Below, piece after piece: positions 1 through 7,068 of a stretch of 64,000 nucleotides of DNA. The stretch is from Lachnospiraceae bacterium (lineage in GTDB: Bacteria > Bacillota > Clostridia > Lachnospirales > Lachnospiraceae): contig JAFLSY010000001.1 of assembly GCA_022510745.1 (NCBI GenBank), forward strand, positions 124,001 through 188,000, written 5' to 3'. How positions within the stretch are numbered: position 1 is the first letter of the stretch; each line of letters begins with the position of its first letter. A model generated the notes under the pieces. That model was not told the DNA's origin, ran no database searches, and worked only from the letters and a program-made list of their open reading frames with translations. The position numbers and the translations under genes were made by a program.

Positions 1-746
1 AACAGGTGGATGCTGCGGTAGAAGCAGGTGCACAGTTTATCGTAAGCCCGGGCTTAAATCCCAACACTGTGAAGTACTGTATCAGTAAGAATGTACCTAT
101 TACCCCCGGTACTTCCAGCCCCTCCGATATCGAGCAGGCTATCGAATTGGGTCTGGATGTAGTGAAGTTCTTCCCGGCAGAGCAGTCCGGCGGCCTTGCT
201 AAGATTAAGGCAATGGCAGCTCCCTATGTGAATATGAAGTTCATGCCCACCGGCGGTATCAACGCCAAGAACCTGACCTCTTATCTGGACTTTAACAAGA
301 TTATTGCCTGCGGCGGTTCCTGGATGGTTCCCGGCGATCTGATCAATGCGGGAGAGTGGGATAAGATTGAGCAGCTGACCAGAGAAGCAGTACAGACCAT
401 GTTGGGATTTGAACTGGCCCATGTGGGTGTGAATGCGGAAAATGAGGCAGAGGCAGAAAAAGCAGCGAACAGATTCGGCTTTATCTTCGGTATGCCGGCA
501 AAAGTCGGAAACAGCTCCGTATTTGCAGGAACAGCGTTAGAGGTTATGAAGACCCCTTATCTGGGTAAGAACGGACATATTGCAGTCAGAACCAACTACA
601 TTGAGAGAGCGGTAAATTATCTGAGCACCGTTTTAGGTGTGGAGTTTGATGAAAGCACCGCCAAGAGGGATGCCAAGGGCGGACTGAAGGCTATCTATCT
701 GAAAGAAGAAATCGGCGGTTTTGCAGTACATCTTGTACAACGCTAA
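1..746 (+). CDS. kdgA: KDPG/KHG aldolase (partial, 5' end outside window)
   Basis: This is a class I aldolase that cleaves 2-keto-3-deoxy-6-phosphogluconate to pyruvate and glyceraldehyde-3-phosphate in the cytoplasm. The reading frame is already open at the first bases, so the N-terminus lies upstream of the window and the GTG at position 6 is an internal Val codon. The visible part has the family signatures SPGLNP and VVKFFPAE, the Lys of the latter being the expected Schiff-base residue, followed by PTGGIN. After the aldolase domain there is a C-terminal extension of about 110 residues. It contains GHIAVRTNYIERAVNYL, which resembles a glyoxalase/VOC half-module. The kinase that makes its substrate follows after 26 bp, so the two are almost certainly co-transcribed. 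Confidence 0.93.
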   Translation, partial: QVDAAVEAGAQFIVSPGLNPNTVKYCISKNVPITPGTSSPSDIEQAIELGLDVVKFFPAEQSGGLAKIKAMAAPYVNMKFMPTGGINAKNLTSYLDFNKIIACGGSWMVPGDLINAGEWDKIEQLTREAVQTMLGFELAHVGVNAENEAEAEKAANRFGFIFGMPAKVGNSSVFAGTALEVMKTPYLGKNGHIAVRTNYIERAVNYLSTVLGVEFDESTAKRDAKGGLKAIYLKEEIGGFAVHLVQR

Positions 747-772
747 AAAATTAATAGAAAGGAAACAGAAAT

Positions 773-1804
773 ATGGCAAAAGTAATTACCATGGGTGAGA
801 TCATGTTAAGACTCTCTACCCCCAACAATGAGAAATTTATCCAGGCAGACGAGTTCGATATCAACTACGGCGGCGGTGAGGCCAATGTTGCGGTTTCCCT
901 TGCTAACTATGGTCATGACGCAGAATTTGTAACCGCAGTGCCTGACAATGAAATCGGCGAGTGTGCGGTAGCTTCCTTAAGAAAGTACAATGTAGGTACA
1001 AAACATATTGCAAAATGCGGAGAAAGACTGGGAATTTACTATCTGGAATCCGGTTCCGCAATGCGCCCTTCCAAGGTGGTATATGACAGGGCTCATTCCT
1101 CTATTTCTACGGCAACCGAAGCGGATTTTGATTTTGACGCTATCTTTGAAGGTGCGGACTGGTTCCACTTTACCGGTATCACACCTGCGGTATCTGATAG
1201 TGCCGCTGTACTTACAGAGAAGGCATTGATCGCAGCAAAGAAGCACGGTGTAAAGGTGTCTGTGGATCTGAACTTCCGTAAGAAACTGTGGTCCTCCGAA
1301 AAGGCGCAGAAGGTTATGACAAACCTGATGAAGTATGTGGATGTATGTATCGGAAACGAAGAGGATGCAGAATTGGTACTGGGCTTTAAGCCCGGTGAAA
1401 CGGATGTCACCAGCGGCGAGTTGGAGCTTGCAGGATACAAGTCCATTTTTGAGCAGATGGTGGAGAAATTTAACTTTGAATACTGTGTATCCTCTCTGCG
1501 CGTGAGCCATTCCGCTTCCGACAACGGCTGGTCCGCATGTATTTATTCCAGAGATACCAAGGAATTCTATCATTCCAAAGAGTACAGCATTCATCCCATT
1601 GTGGACCGTGTAGGCGGCGGTGATTCCTTTGCGGGCGGCGTTATCTGCGGTATGCTGGACGGCAAGGATTTCAAAGCAGCTCTGGAGTATGGCGTGGCAG
1701 CTTCCGCACTGAAGCACACCATTCCCGGAGACTTCAATCTGGTATCCAGAAAAGAAGTGGAAACTCTGGCAGGCGGCGATGCATCCGGACGTGTACAGAG
1801 ATAG
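773..1804 (+). CDS. kdgK: 2-keto-3-deoxygluconate kinase (PfkB family)
   Basis: This is a 343-residue PfkB/ribokinase-family sugar kinase that probably phosphorylates KDG to KDPG, the substrate of the aldolase upstream. The N-terminal MGEIMLRLSTP and NYGGGEANVAVSLANYG segments bind sugar in this family. The C-terminal GGGDSFAGGV motif is the family signature with the catalytic-base Asp, and the usual GAGD is written GGGD here. The start ATG at 773 follows an AGAAAGGAAA ribosome binding site. A strong terminator follows the gene, so this is the end of the kdgA-kdgK transcript. The substrate is inferred from the aldolase neighbour; PfkB kinases are hard to tell apart by sequence alone. Confidence 0.9.
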   Translation: MAKVITMGEIMLRLSTPNNEKFIQADEFDINYGGGEANVAVSLANYGHDAEFVTAVPDNEIGECAVASLRKYNVGTKHIAKCGERLGIYYLESGSAMRPSKVVYDRAHSSISTATEADFDFDAIFEGADWFHFTGITPAVSDSAAVLTEKALIAAKKHGVKVSVDLNFRKKLWSSEKAQKVMTNLMKYVDVCIGNEEDAELVLGFKPGETDVTSGELELAGYKSIFEQMVEKFNFEYCVSSLRVSHSASDNGWSACIYSRDTKEFYHSKEYSIHPIVDRVGGGDSFAGGVICGMLDGKDFKAALEYGVAASALKHTIPGDFNLVSRKEVETLAGGDASGRVQR

Positions 1805-1834
1805 TTTTAACGAATTGTAACACGAACTTAAAAG

Positions 1835-1870
1835 GTCGTATGGAAAGAACTTTCCATACGGCTTTTTTTT
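1835..1870 (+). terminator. Rho-independent terminator of the kdgA-kdgK operon
   Basis: An 11-bp perfect stem (CGTATGGAAAG with CTTTCCATACG), extended by a G-U and a G-C pair, is followed by eight T residues at 1863-1870. Confidence 0.93.
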
Positions 1871-1890
1871 AGATATTTGGAGAAAAAATA

Positions 1891-1919
1891 TTGCATTATT
1901 GTACTAAAAGAGATACAAT
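1891..1919 (+). promoter_or_regulatory. Promoter of the GPH transporter gene
   Basis: TTGCAT at 1891-1896 and TACAAT at 1914-1919 are separated by 17 bp, directly after the kdgK terminator and 76 bp before the transporter start. Confidence 0.75.
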
Positions 1920-1969
1920 GATAGTAAATCTATCAAAAATGCTCATGGTATAAGATTGCAGACCATGAG
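1919..1969 (+). promoter_or_regulatory. Two inverted repeats in the transporter leader (candidate operator and hairpin)
   Basis: TGATAG-N5-CTATCA at 1919-1935 is a perfect palindrome touching the -10 box, a classic repressor position. A second inverted repeat, CTCATGGT (1942-1949) and ACCATGAG (1962-1969), lies in the transcribed leader. Assigning the first to the TetR gene downstream is inference. Confidence 0.5.
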
Positions 1970-1994
1970 AAGAACTTAGAAAGGCGGAAGGTCT

Positions 1995-3341
1995 ATGAAA
2001 AAACTTTCAACAGGAAAAATGTGGTTGTTCGCAGTAGGACAGCTGGGATGGTCCATGATGTCAGGTCTGATTTCCAACTGGCTGGTATATTTTTATCAGC
2101 CGGATGCGGTAGCCCAAGAAGCAGGACAGACTATTTTTGTACCTCAGGGACTGGTAGTACTTGGTATTTTTACCGTAGTAGGCGGTATTACCGCGTTAGG
2201 ACGTTTGTTTGATGCGGTGACGGATCCTTGGATTGCATCCTTGTCGGATAAGTGCAAGTCCAAAGACGGCAGGCGTATTCCGTTTTTGAAATGGGCTGCA
2301 TTACCGCTGGCGCTGACTACTGTGCTGGTGTTCTGTGCTCCCATCGGTCACAACAGCATTTTGAACGTGATCTGGCTCTTTGTATTTGTTATGGGTTATT
2401 ATCTGTCCATTACGTCTTATTGTACCCCCTATAATGCCCTGATTCCCGAATTAGGACATGATCAGACAGAAAGGCTGAATATTTCCACTGCTATTTCCCT
2501 TACCTTTATTGTAGGTACTGCATTTGCCTATGTAGCGCCCGTTATCTGGGGAGCCTTGGAAGGCGGAATGGGAAGAGTGCCGGCTATGAGAATTACTTTC
2601 GCAATCATGGCTGTAATCGCTTTTTTCTGTATGTTGGTTCCGGTTTTTGCCATCAAGGAAAAAGAATATGTACAGGTGAAACCTTCAGAAGACAGTGCCC
2701 TTTCTTCTTTGATAAAGACCTTTAAGAACAAAGATTTCCGTGTTTTTGTAGGTTCCGATATCTTTTATTGGATTGCACTTACCATGTTCCAGACAGGACT
2801 GCCGTTCTTTGTAACCTCCCTGCTGCAGTTGGAGGAGAGTATGTCCACCGTCTATTTCGTGGCAATGACGGCGCTGTCCTTGGTATTCTATGTACCGGTC
2901 AATCTGATTTCCAAGCGCATTGGGAAGAAGAAAATGGTATTGATGGCTTTCTTTATCTTTGCCGGAGCTTTCCTGTATACCGCCTTTATCGGCAGCAGTC
3001 TGGGAATTCCCGCTGTGGCACAGGGCTTTATATTGGTAGTGGCAGCTGCTTTCCCCATGGCAATTTTCGGTATTCTGCCTCAGGCGATGGTAGCGGACGT
3101 TTCCTTAAGCGATTCAAAACGCACGGGAGAGAACAGGGAAGGTATGTTCTATGCGGCCAGAACCTTTGCGTTTAAACTGGGTCAGAGTATATCCATGCTG
3201 CTTTTCACAGCTTTGGCAACCATCGGCGCAGGAAGTGGTCTGGGTTACAGGGTAGTAGCTGCAACAGCTTCAGGTCTGGCTTTGCTTGGCGGTATCATCC
3301 TGATTTTCTATAATGAGAGGAAAGTCAATGAAGGACAGTAA
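1995..3341 (+). CDS. GPH-family sugar:cation symporter (MelB/UidB-like)
   Basis: This 448-residue protein has about 12 hydrophobic helices and belongs to the glycoside-pentoside-hexuronide:cation symporter branch of the major facilitator superfamily. Typical features are GQLGWSMMSGL at the N-terminus, the loop DAVTDPWIASLSDKC with its acidic residues (the family's cation-site region), and RRIPFLKW just after it. The length matches the family. The start at 1995 follows an AAAGGCGG ribosome binding site. It has its own promoter but lies next to kdgA-kdgK, which suggests a hexuronide or related sugar-acid glycoside as substrate. The substrate cannot be read from the sequence. Confidence 0.88.
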   Translation: MKKLSTGKMWLFAVGQLGWSMMSGLISNWLVYFYQPDAVAQEAGQTIFVPQGLVVLGIFTVVGGITALGRLFDAVTDPWIASLSDKCKSKDGRRIPFLKWAALPLALTTVLVFCAPIGHNSILNVIWLFVFVMGYYLSITSYCTPYNALIPELGHDQTERLNISTAISLTFIVGTAFAYVAPVIWGALEGGMGRVPAMRITFAIMAVIAFFCMLVPVFAIKEKEYVQVKPSEDSALSSLIKTFKNKDFRVFVGSDIFYWIALTMFQTGLPFFVTSLLQLEESMSTVYFVAMTALSLVFYVPVNLISKRIGKKKMVLMAFFIFAGAFLYTAFIGSSLGIPAVAQGFILVVAAAFPMAIFGILPQAMVADVSLSDSKRTGENREGMFYAARTFAFKLGQSISMLLFTALATIGAGSGLGYRVVAATASGLALLGGIILIFYNERKVNEGQ

Positions 3342-3969
3342 GCTTCAGATGAGGCGCAGGGAACTGGTGGAATGTGCCATAAGCTGCTTTAGTGAAAAAG
3401 GAATAGAAACTACAGCTATTGCAGATATTGCTGCTGCTTCCGGTTTTGGAGAAGCGACGCTCTACCGCTATTTTTCCAACAAGGAAAACCTGATCATGGA
3501 ATGCGGATTGGACTTTTGGAGAATGGCGGGAGAGCGCTATGAAGAACTGACGGAAAGTGAATCCTACAGGTTAAAGAGCGGTATCGAACAGGTGGAGGCA
3601 TTGCTTCTGCTCACACAGAATATGTTTGAGACCCGTCGGGGAATGTTTAAATTTTTACATGATCTGGATGGCTATATGGCTGCCCATAGTGTGCAGAGTG
3701 AAATTCTGGCAGAATATGAGAAATTGGTAGACCGCCCGAAACCCTATCTGTGTGAAGCCATAGAAAAGGGAAAAGCGGACGGTACGGTTAGGTGCGGTGC
3801 CAATACACAGGAGCTTTATTATACCCTGACTCATACCGTATTAAGTCTGCTGCAGAAGATGGCGGGTATCGGTATACTGCTTTCCGGTGATCGCGTCATT
3901 GAAGAAAAACGACAGATAGCGCTTTTATGGAAGCTGTTGCTGACGGGGCTGCAACAGGAACCTGTATAA
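3328..3969 (+). CDS. TetR/AcrR-family transcriptional regulator
   Basis: This 213-residue protein has an N-terminal TetR helix-turn-helix (ISCFSEKGIETTAIADIAAASGFGEATLYRYFSNKENL, key residues spread over positions 14-50) and a variable C-terminal ligand domain. I place the start at the ATG at 3328 rather than 3313. The AGAGG at 3316-3320 is correctly spaced only for 3328. The gene overlaps the end of the transporter by 14 bp and is therefore translationally coupled to it. The hydrolase follows 17 bp later. It may repress its own operon through the palindrome at 1919-1935, but this is inference. Confidence 0.88.
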   Translation: MKDSKLQMRRRELVECAISCFSEKGIETTAIADIAAASGFGEATLYRYFSNKENLIMECGLDFWRMAGERYEELTESESYRLKSGIEQVEALLLLTQNMFETRRGMFKFLHDLDGYMAAHSVQSEILAEYEKLVDRPKPYLCEAIEKGKADGTVRCGANTQELYYTLTHTVLSLLQKMAGIGILLSGDRVIEEKRQIALLWKLLLTGLQQEPV

Positions 3970-3986
3970 TCAAAGGGGGACGGATT

Positions 3987-4967
3987 ATGGAAGAAAGAAG
4001 GAACAGACCATTTACTTGCTTTAGCGAAGAAGAATATACAGAGCAGATGCAGAAAAATGTGGAACCCATGCTGGCACAGATCAGGCAGTCCGGAAAAATT
4101 GCCGTAAAAGGCGGCGAACTGTATTACGAACTCTATCCTAAAGAGGGAGCCGATACGGTGGTTATCAGCCATGGATTCACTGAATCTGCAGAGAAGTTTA
4201 CGGAATTTATCTATTATCTTCATCAGGCGGGGTATCAGGCAGCTATCTGGGAGCACAGAGGACATGGCAGATCCCTGCGGGAGGGCAAGAATGCCGATAC
4301 CATATATGTAGAAGACTTCCAGGATTATGTGGAGGATATGCACCTTTTGATGGAAGAGCGCTTTAAAGCTTTTGCAGGAGAGGGAAAACTGTATTTATTC
4401 GCTCATTCCATGGGCGGCTGTGTGGGGACGCTGTATTTGGAAACTTATCCCGGAGAATTTCAAAAAGCGGTACTGAATGCGCCTATGCTGGCGATTGAAA
4501 TGGGCCCCTGCCCGCTTTTTCTGGCCCAGGCTATCTGTAAGGTGGCCAAAATCTTTGGCAAAAAGAAAGAGCGTCTTTTTACGCATGGGGAATTTGATCC
4601 GCAGGAACCTTTTGCGGTCAGTTGTACGGATTCCGAAGCAAGGCATTTCTATTATCTGGAGAAGCGGCGGGAAAATTCTGATTTTCAGACCAGCTCCGCC
4701 AGTTACAGCTGGGCGGATAATGCCATTCGTGCAGGAAAGAGGGCAGTAAAAAAGGAGAATGCCACCCGCATTCAAATACCGGTGCTGCTCATTCAAGCAG
4801 GAAAGGACAATCAAGTAAAGTCAAAAGCCCAGCAGAAGTTGGCAGATACCATACCACAGAACTGCAGGCTGGTATCTTTCCCTGAAGCCAAGCATGAATG
4901 CTATCGTTCGTCAGCACCGCTGCTAGAGGAATACATGGAAATATTGCTGAATTTTTACGGTGAATAA
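3987..4967 (+). CDS. Alpha/beta hydrolase (lysophospholipase / monoacylglycerol lipase type)
   Basis: This 326-residue serine hydrolase has no signal peptide. The nucleophile elbow is AHSMGG, with Ser141. The acid is probably Asp274 in QAGKDNQV and the base His303 in PEAKHECY. SHGFTES near residue 61 gives the oxyanion region. The WEHRGHGRS segment is typical of the Hydrolase_4 (serine aminopeptidase S33) lysophospholipase group. The start at 3987 is preceded by AAAGGGGGA; an upstream in-frame codon at 3927 would lie inside the TetR gene and has no ribosome binding site. It is the last gene of the transporter-TetR transcript. Its substrate is unknown. Confidence 0.85.
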   Translation: MEERRNRPFTCFSEEEYTEQMQKNVEPMLAQIRQSGKIAVKGGELYYELYPKEGADTVVISHGFTESAEKFTEFIYYLHQAGYQAAIWEHRGHGRSLREGKNADTIYVEDFQDYVEDMHLLMEERFKAFAGEGKLYLFAHSMGGCVGTLYLETYPGEFQKAVLNAPMLAIEMGPCPLFLAQAICKVAKIFGKKKERLFTHGEFDPQEPFAVSCTDSEARHFYYLEKRRENSDFQTSSASYSWADNAIRAGKRAVKKENATRIQIPVLLIQAGKDNQVKSKAQQKLADTIPQNCRLVSFPEAKHECYRSSAPLLEEYMEILLNFYGE

Positions 4968-5003
4968 GGGAAACTTTTGTTTCCCTCAGGAAATAAATTT
5001 TTT
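4967..5003 (+). terminator. Weak terminator-like hairpin after the hydrolase
   Basis: AGGGAAAC-TTTT-GTTTCCCT at 4967-4986 forms an 8-bp stem. The T-rich tract only starts about 10 bases later, so termination efficiency is uncertain. Confidence 0.4.
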
Positions 5004-5026
5004 ATACAATTCATGCAATTTAGGTC

Positions 5027-5055
5027 TTGACAGATGCGGAAAAAGGGGATAAAAT
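5027..5055 (+). promoter_or_regulatory. Promoter of tRNA-Leu(CAG)
   Basis: A perfect TTGACA at 5027-5032, a 17-bp spacer and TAAAAT at 5050-5055 end 11 bp before the tRNA. Confidence 0.88.
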
Positions 5056-5066
5056 AATTCTTGCTT

Positions 5067-5150
5067 GCGGAAGTGCTGGAATTGGCAGACAGGCATGATT
5101 CAGGTTCATGTGTATGTACGTACGTGAGGGTTCAAGTCCCTTCTTCCGCA
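5067..5150 (+). tRNA. tRNA-Leu(CAG)
   Basis: This is an 84-nt class II tRNA with a long variable arm. The acceptor GCGGAAG pairs with CTTCCGC. The anticodon stem CATGA/TCATG encloses the loop TTCAGGT, with anticodon CAG at 5101-5103. The T-arm is GAGGGTTCAAGTCCC. CCA is not encoded. The body is nearly identical to the second tRNA-Leu at 6793. Confidence 0.95.
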
Positions 5151-5161
5151 CGAGAGAATGG

Positions 5162-5199
5162 AGTGGAAAGCTTTGAGATTCTTAGCTTTCCACTTTTTT
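5162..5199 (+). terminator. Terminator of tRNA-Leu(CAG)
   Basis: The stem GTGGAAAGCT/AGCTTTCCAC (5163-5172 with 5184-5193) is followed by six T residues. Confidence 0.9.
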
Positions 5200-5214
5200 C
5201 TGTAAAAGGCAAAT

Positions 5215-5244
5215 AAAAAACCCTTGCTTCATCAGAAGCAAGGG
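5215..5244 (-). terminator. Terminator of the FliD-like gene
   Basis: On the minus strand the 10-bp perfect stem CCCTTGCTTC/GAAGCAAGGG (5221-5244) is followed by six T residues. Confidence 0.9.
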
Positions 5245-5255
5245 CTGCATATTTT

Positions 5256-5993
5256 TTAGAAGAAGCTGTTGAACAAGTTGCCGGAATTATAAGCATTGCC
5301 GTAGGTACCGTTGTTGGTATAGGTATTGGCCTTAGCAGCTTCATTGCTAGCAGAAAAATTGATAAAGGATGCCTGTGCGGATACGCGGTATCCATAAGAA
5401 CCGTTGCCGTTGAAAAGATTCTTCACGGTGTTAAAATCAGCCTTCATAAAGGTATCTTTATCAATGCTCAGGGAATTGTCCTCATTGATGGTAATTCCTA
5501 CCTTTTCAAGCATATTCTTGTTAGCGGAAGTAGCAGTGGTTAAATTCGTTACACGATTCAAAATAGAAGTGCTGTTTACCTTGTCGGAAGCACTTAATAC
5601 CGAATTGTAATTATCTACGAATTTGGAAACTGCGCTGTAAAGCTTATCGTTTACTTCCCCGTCCTTAAACAGAGAATTCTTGCCGTTAGCACGCAGTACA
5701 TCTGCAGATTCCTTCAAAGAATCGGTAGTGCTCTGTATATCAGCAAGTGTCTCGGTATCATCAGCGGCGGTAGAAACCTTAGTTAAAGTCTTCTTGCTCT
5801 GTGTCAAGGAGGAAATCTCCTTGCTGGGTTCCGGAGAATAGTAAGCCTTCATCAGCTTGCCATAGCTGCCGTTCTTAATAGCGGTATAGTCAGATAAGAA
5901 ATTCAGACCGTTTGCAGAACCGGAAGTTCCGGAGGAGCCTAAGCTGCCGAATAAGAAAGAATAGTCATTTTTCGCTTGAATATTGATACTCAT
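5256..5993 (-). CDS. Orphan FliD (HAP2) C-terminal-like protein
   Basis: This 245-residue Ser/Asn/Thr-rich protein is poor in Cys and has no classical signal peptide. Residues from about 130 to 215 read like the C-terminal domain of the flagellar cap FliD. FVDNYNSVL is followed by a variable helix, then LEKVGITINEDNSLSIDKDTF and NTVKNLFNG, matching the family order YN.L ... GI ... DG.L.LD ... V..LF. The first third (DYSFLFGSL, NFLSDYTAIKNGSYGKLMKAYY, split by a Gly/Ser stretch) is unlike FliD, and the protein is roughly half FliD length. It has a GGGAG ribosome binding site, a sigma-D-like promoter and its own terminator, so it is monocistronic. No flagellar genes lie nearby. Export through a flagellar or other apparatus is possible but not shown. 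Confidence 0.65.
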   Translation of the reverse strand: MSINIQAKNDYSFLFGSLGSSGTSGSANGLNFLSDYTAIKNGSYGKLMKAYYSPEPSKEISSLTQSKKTLTKVSTAADDTETLADIQSTTDSLKESADVLRANGKNSLFKDGEVNDKLYSAVSKFVDNYNSVLSASDKVNSTSILNRVTNLTTATSANKNMLEKVGITINEDNSLSIDKDTFMKADFNTVKNLFNGNGSYGYRVSAQASFINFSASNEAAKANTYTNNGTYGNAYNSGNLFNSFF

Positions 5994-6075
5994 ATTAACT
6001 CCCTCTGCGCATCCTGTGCACTCATAAAATCGGGAATGTAAGTATATAACACTTACAGTCTCACTCCTTGTGACA

Positions 6076-6101
6076 ATAGCGGCATCCGTGCCTATGTTTT
6101 A
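6076..6101 (-). promoter_or_regulatory. Sigma-D (sigma-28) type promoter of the FliD-like gene
   Basis: On the minus strand TAAA (6101-6098), a 14-bp spacer and GCCGCTAT (6083-6076) match the Bacillota sigma-D consensus TAAA-N14-16-GCCGATAT with one mismatch. It lies about 80 bp upstream of the start codon. Confidence 0.6.
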
Positions 6102-6295
6102 TATCATGGGTATATATCTGCTATAATAAATATATGCTTGAAAGCAATATGTAGACATACATATACCTATGATAATGTTAGTATAGCAGACATTTTTTTG
6201 TTTTGCAATGGAATTTTAGGAAGAAAATTCAAGATTTTCTTAATCATGGAAGATGATTTATTATAGCAGATGATTTGCCGGATTAATAAAGGGTT

Positions 6296-6335
6296 GGAAA
6301 AAGCCCCGCCCTGCTGCACCGGCAGCAGAAGCGGG
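6296..6335 (-). terminator. Terminator of the 77-residue protein gene
   Basis: On the minus strand CCCGC-(T)-T-CTGCTGC pairs with GCAGCAG-GGCGGG (6305-6335, one bulge), followed by GCTTTTT. Confidence 0.8.
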
Positions 6336-6348
6336 ACAACTTTGCTGT

Positions 6349-6582
6349 TCAATAGTGGTATTCTCTGGTACGGTACATAAAATGCTGGAGTTGTCTGTTG
6401 CGCCCATAAGTGATGGTGTGACATTCTCTGGGGGCACTGTCGGTCTGCTGTTCTGTGGCCTCTTTTAATACTTCAGAGAAAGTCTTGTCGGAAGAAGCTT
6501 CCTTAGAGTCGTAGCCATAGAACTTTTCCCGATCGCGTTTTACCTTACCGACCATTGGAACCGCCAAAATTGAACTCACCAT
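6349..6582 (-). CDS. Conserved-looking small protein of unknown function, start uncertain
   Basis: This 77-residue hydrophilic protein contains MVGKVKRDREKFYGYDSKEAS in its first third and ends in a basic/aromatic tail (TYGRNRQLQHFMYRTREYHY). I do not recognise a named family. Coding is supported by a -10 box TATAAT on the minus strand (6662-6657), a terminator directly after the stop, and the lack of a better frame. The start is odd. A perfect AAGGAGG (6623-6617) lies 34 bp upstream of the first ATG, and the frame stays open between them through ATC-ATC-GCA-GAA. There is no good site close to the ATG itself. Either initiation uses an unusual ATC codon near 6612, giving about 10 extra residues, or the ATG at 6582 is used inefficiently. 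Confidence 0.6.
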   Translation of the reverse strand: MVSSILAVPMVGKVKRDREKFYGYDSKEASSDKTFSEVLKEATEQQTDSAPRECHTITYGRNRQLQHFMYRTREYHY

Positions 6583-6656
6583 AAAAATACCTGTAATTCC
6601 TTTTTCTGCGATGATCCCTCCTTGGATGCGTATTTCAATAGTGTATGTTCTTTGGT

Positions 6657-6662
6657 ATTATA
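6657..6662 (-). promoter_or_regulatory. -10 box of the 77-residue protein gene
   Basis: TATAAT on the minus strand lies about 34 bp upstream of the AAGGAGG site. I see no convincing -35 element. Confidence 0.45.
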
Positions 6663-6731
6663 TATTTCGTCAGAAACAGAGGAAAAATTAAGCTTTAGGG
6701 TTTCATTAAGTGGGTTTTTTTGAAATTAATA

Positions 6732-6760
6732 TTGACTTTTAAGGGGGTAAATGTTATTAT
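6732..6760 (+). promoter_or_regulatory. Promoter of tRNA-Leu(AAG)
   Basis: TTGACT at 6732-6737, a 17-bp spacer and TATTAT at 6755-6760. Confidence 0.82.
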
Positions 6761-6792
6761 TCTTCTTGCGGTGCGAAACACCCTTGATATAA

Positions 6793-6876
6793 GCGGAAGT
6801 GCTGGAATTGGCAGACAGGCTAGACTAAGGATCTAGTGATGGTTACATCGTGAGGGTTCAAGTCCCTTCTTCCGCA
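6793..6876 (+). tRNA. tRNA-Leu(AAG)
   Basis: This is an 84-nt class II tRNA whose acceptor, D and T arms are the same as in the tRNA-Leu at 5067. The anticodon stem CTAGA/TCTAG encloses CTAAGGA, so the anticodon is AAG at 6827-6829, with an A at the wobble position. Inosine modification of A34, or unmodified A34 decoding, would be needed to read CUN codons. Confidence 0.92.
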
Positions 6877-6886
6877 GGTTTAGAGA

Positions 6887-6928
6887 ATGCGATAAATGTG
6901 GCAGGAATGCCGTGTTTATCGCTTTTTT
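6887..6928 (+). terminator. Terminator of tRNA-Leu(AAG)
   Basis: The stem GCGATAAA/TTTATCGC (6889-6896 with 6915-6922) contains an inner TGGCA/TGCC helix and is followed by six T residues. Confidence 0.88.
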
Positions 6929-6968
6929 ATACTAATCTACATAGGGATGGTTTCTTCTAAGAAGTCGA

Positions 6969-6997
6969 TTGAATTTGTCCTGTCCATAGAGTATAAT
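6969..6997 (+). promoter_or_regulatory. Promoter upstream of the gene at 7069
   Basis: TTGAAT at 6969-6974, a 17-bp spacer and TATAAT at 6992-6997. It probably serves the 7069-8685 cluster. Confidence 0.8.
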
Positions 6998-7068
6998 AAT
7001 TAAAATGTATAGGAAACATATCATGAATTTCGTCATGATAAAAACGAGAAAATCAGAGGAGTGTGACT

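Noticed and set aside
977..1717. Long minus-strand ORF opposite kdgK
   Set aside because: It is a shadow of the kdgK coding frame with no ribosome binding site and no recognisable protein.
6167..6424. 85-residue minus-strand ORF
   Set aside because: It overlaps the terminator and the 77-residue gene, and no start signal is present.
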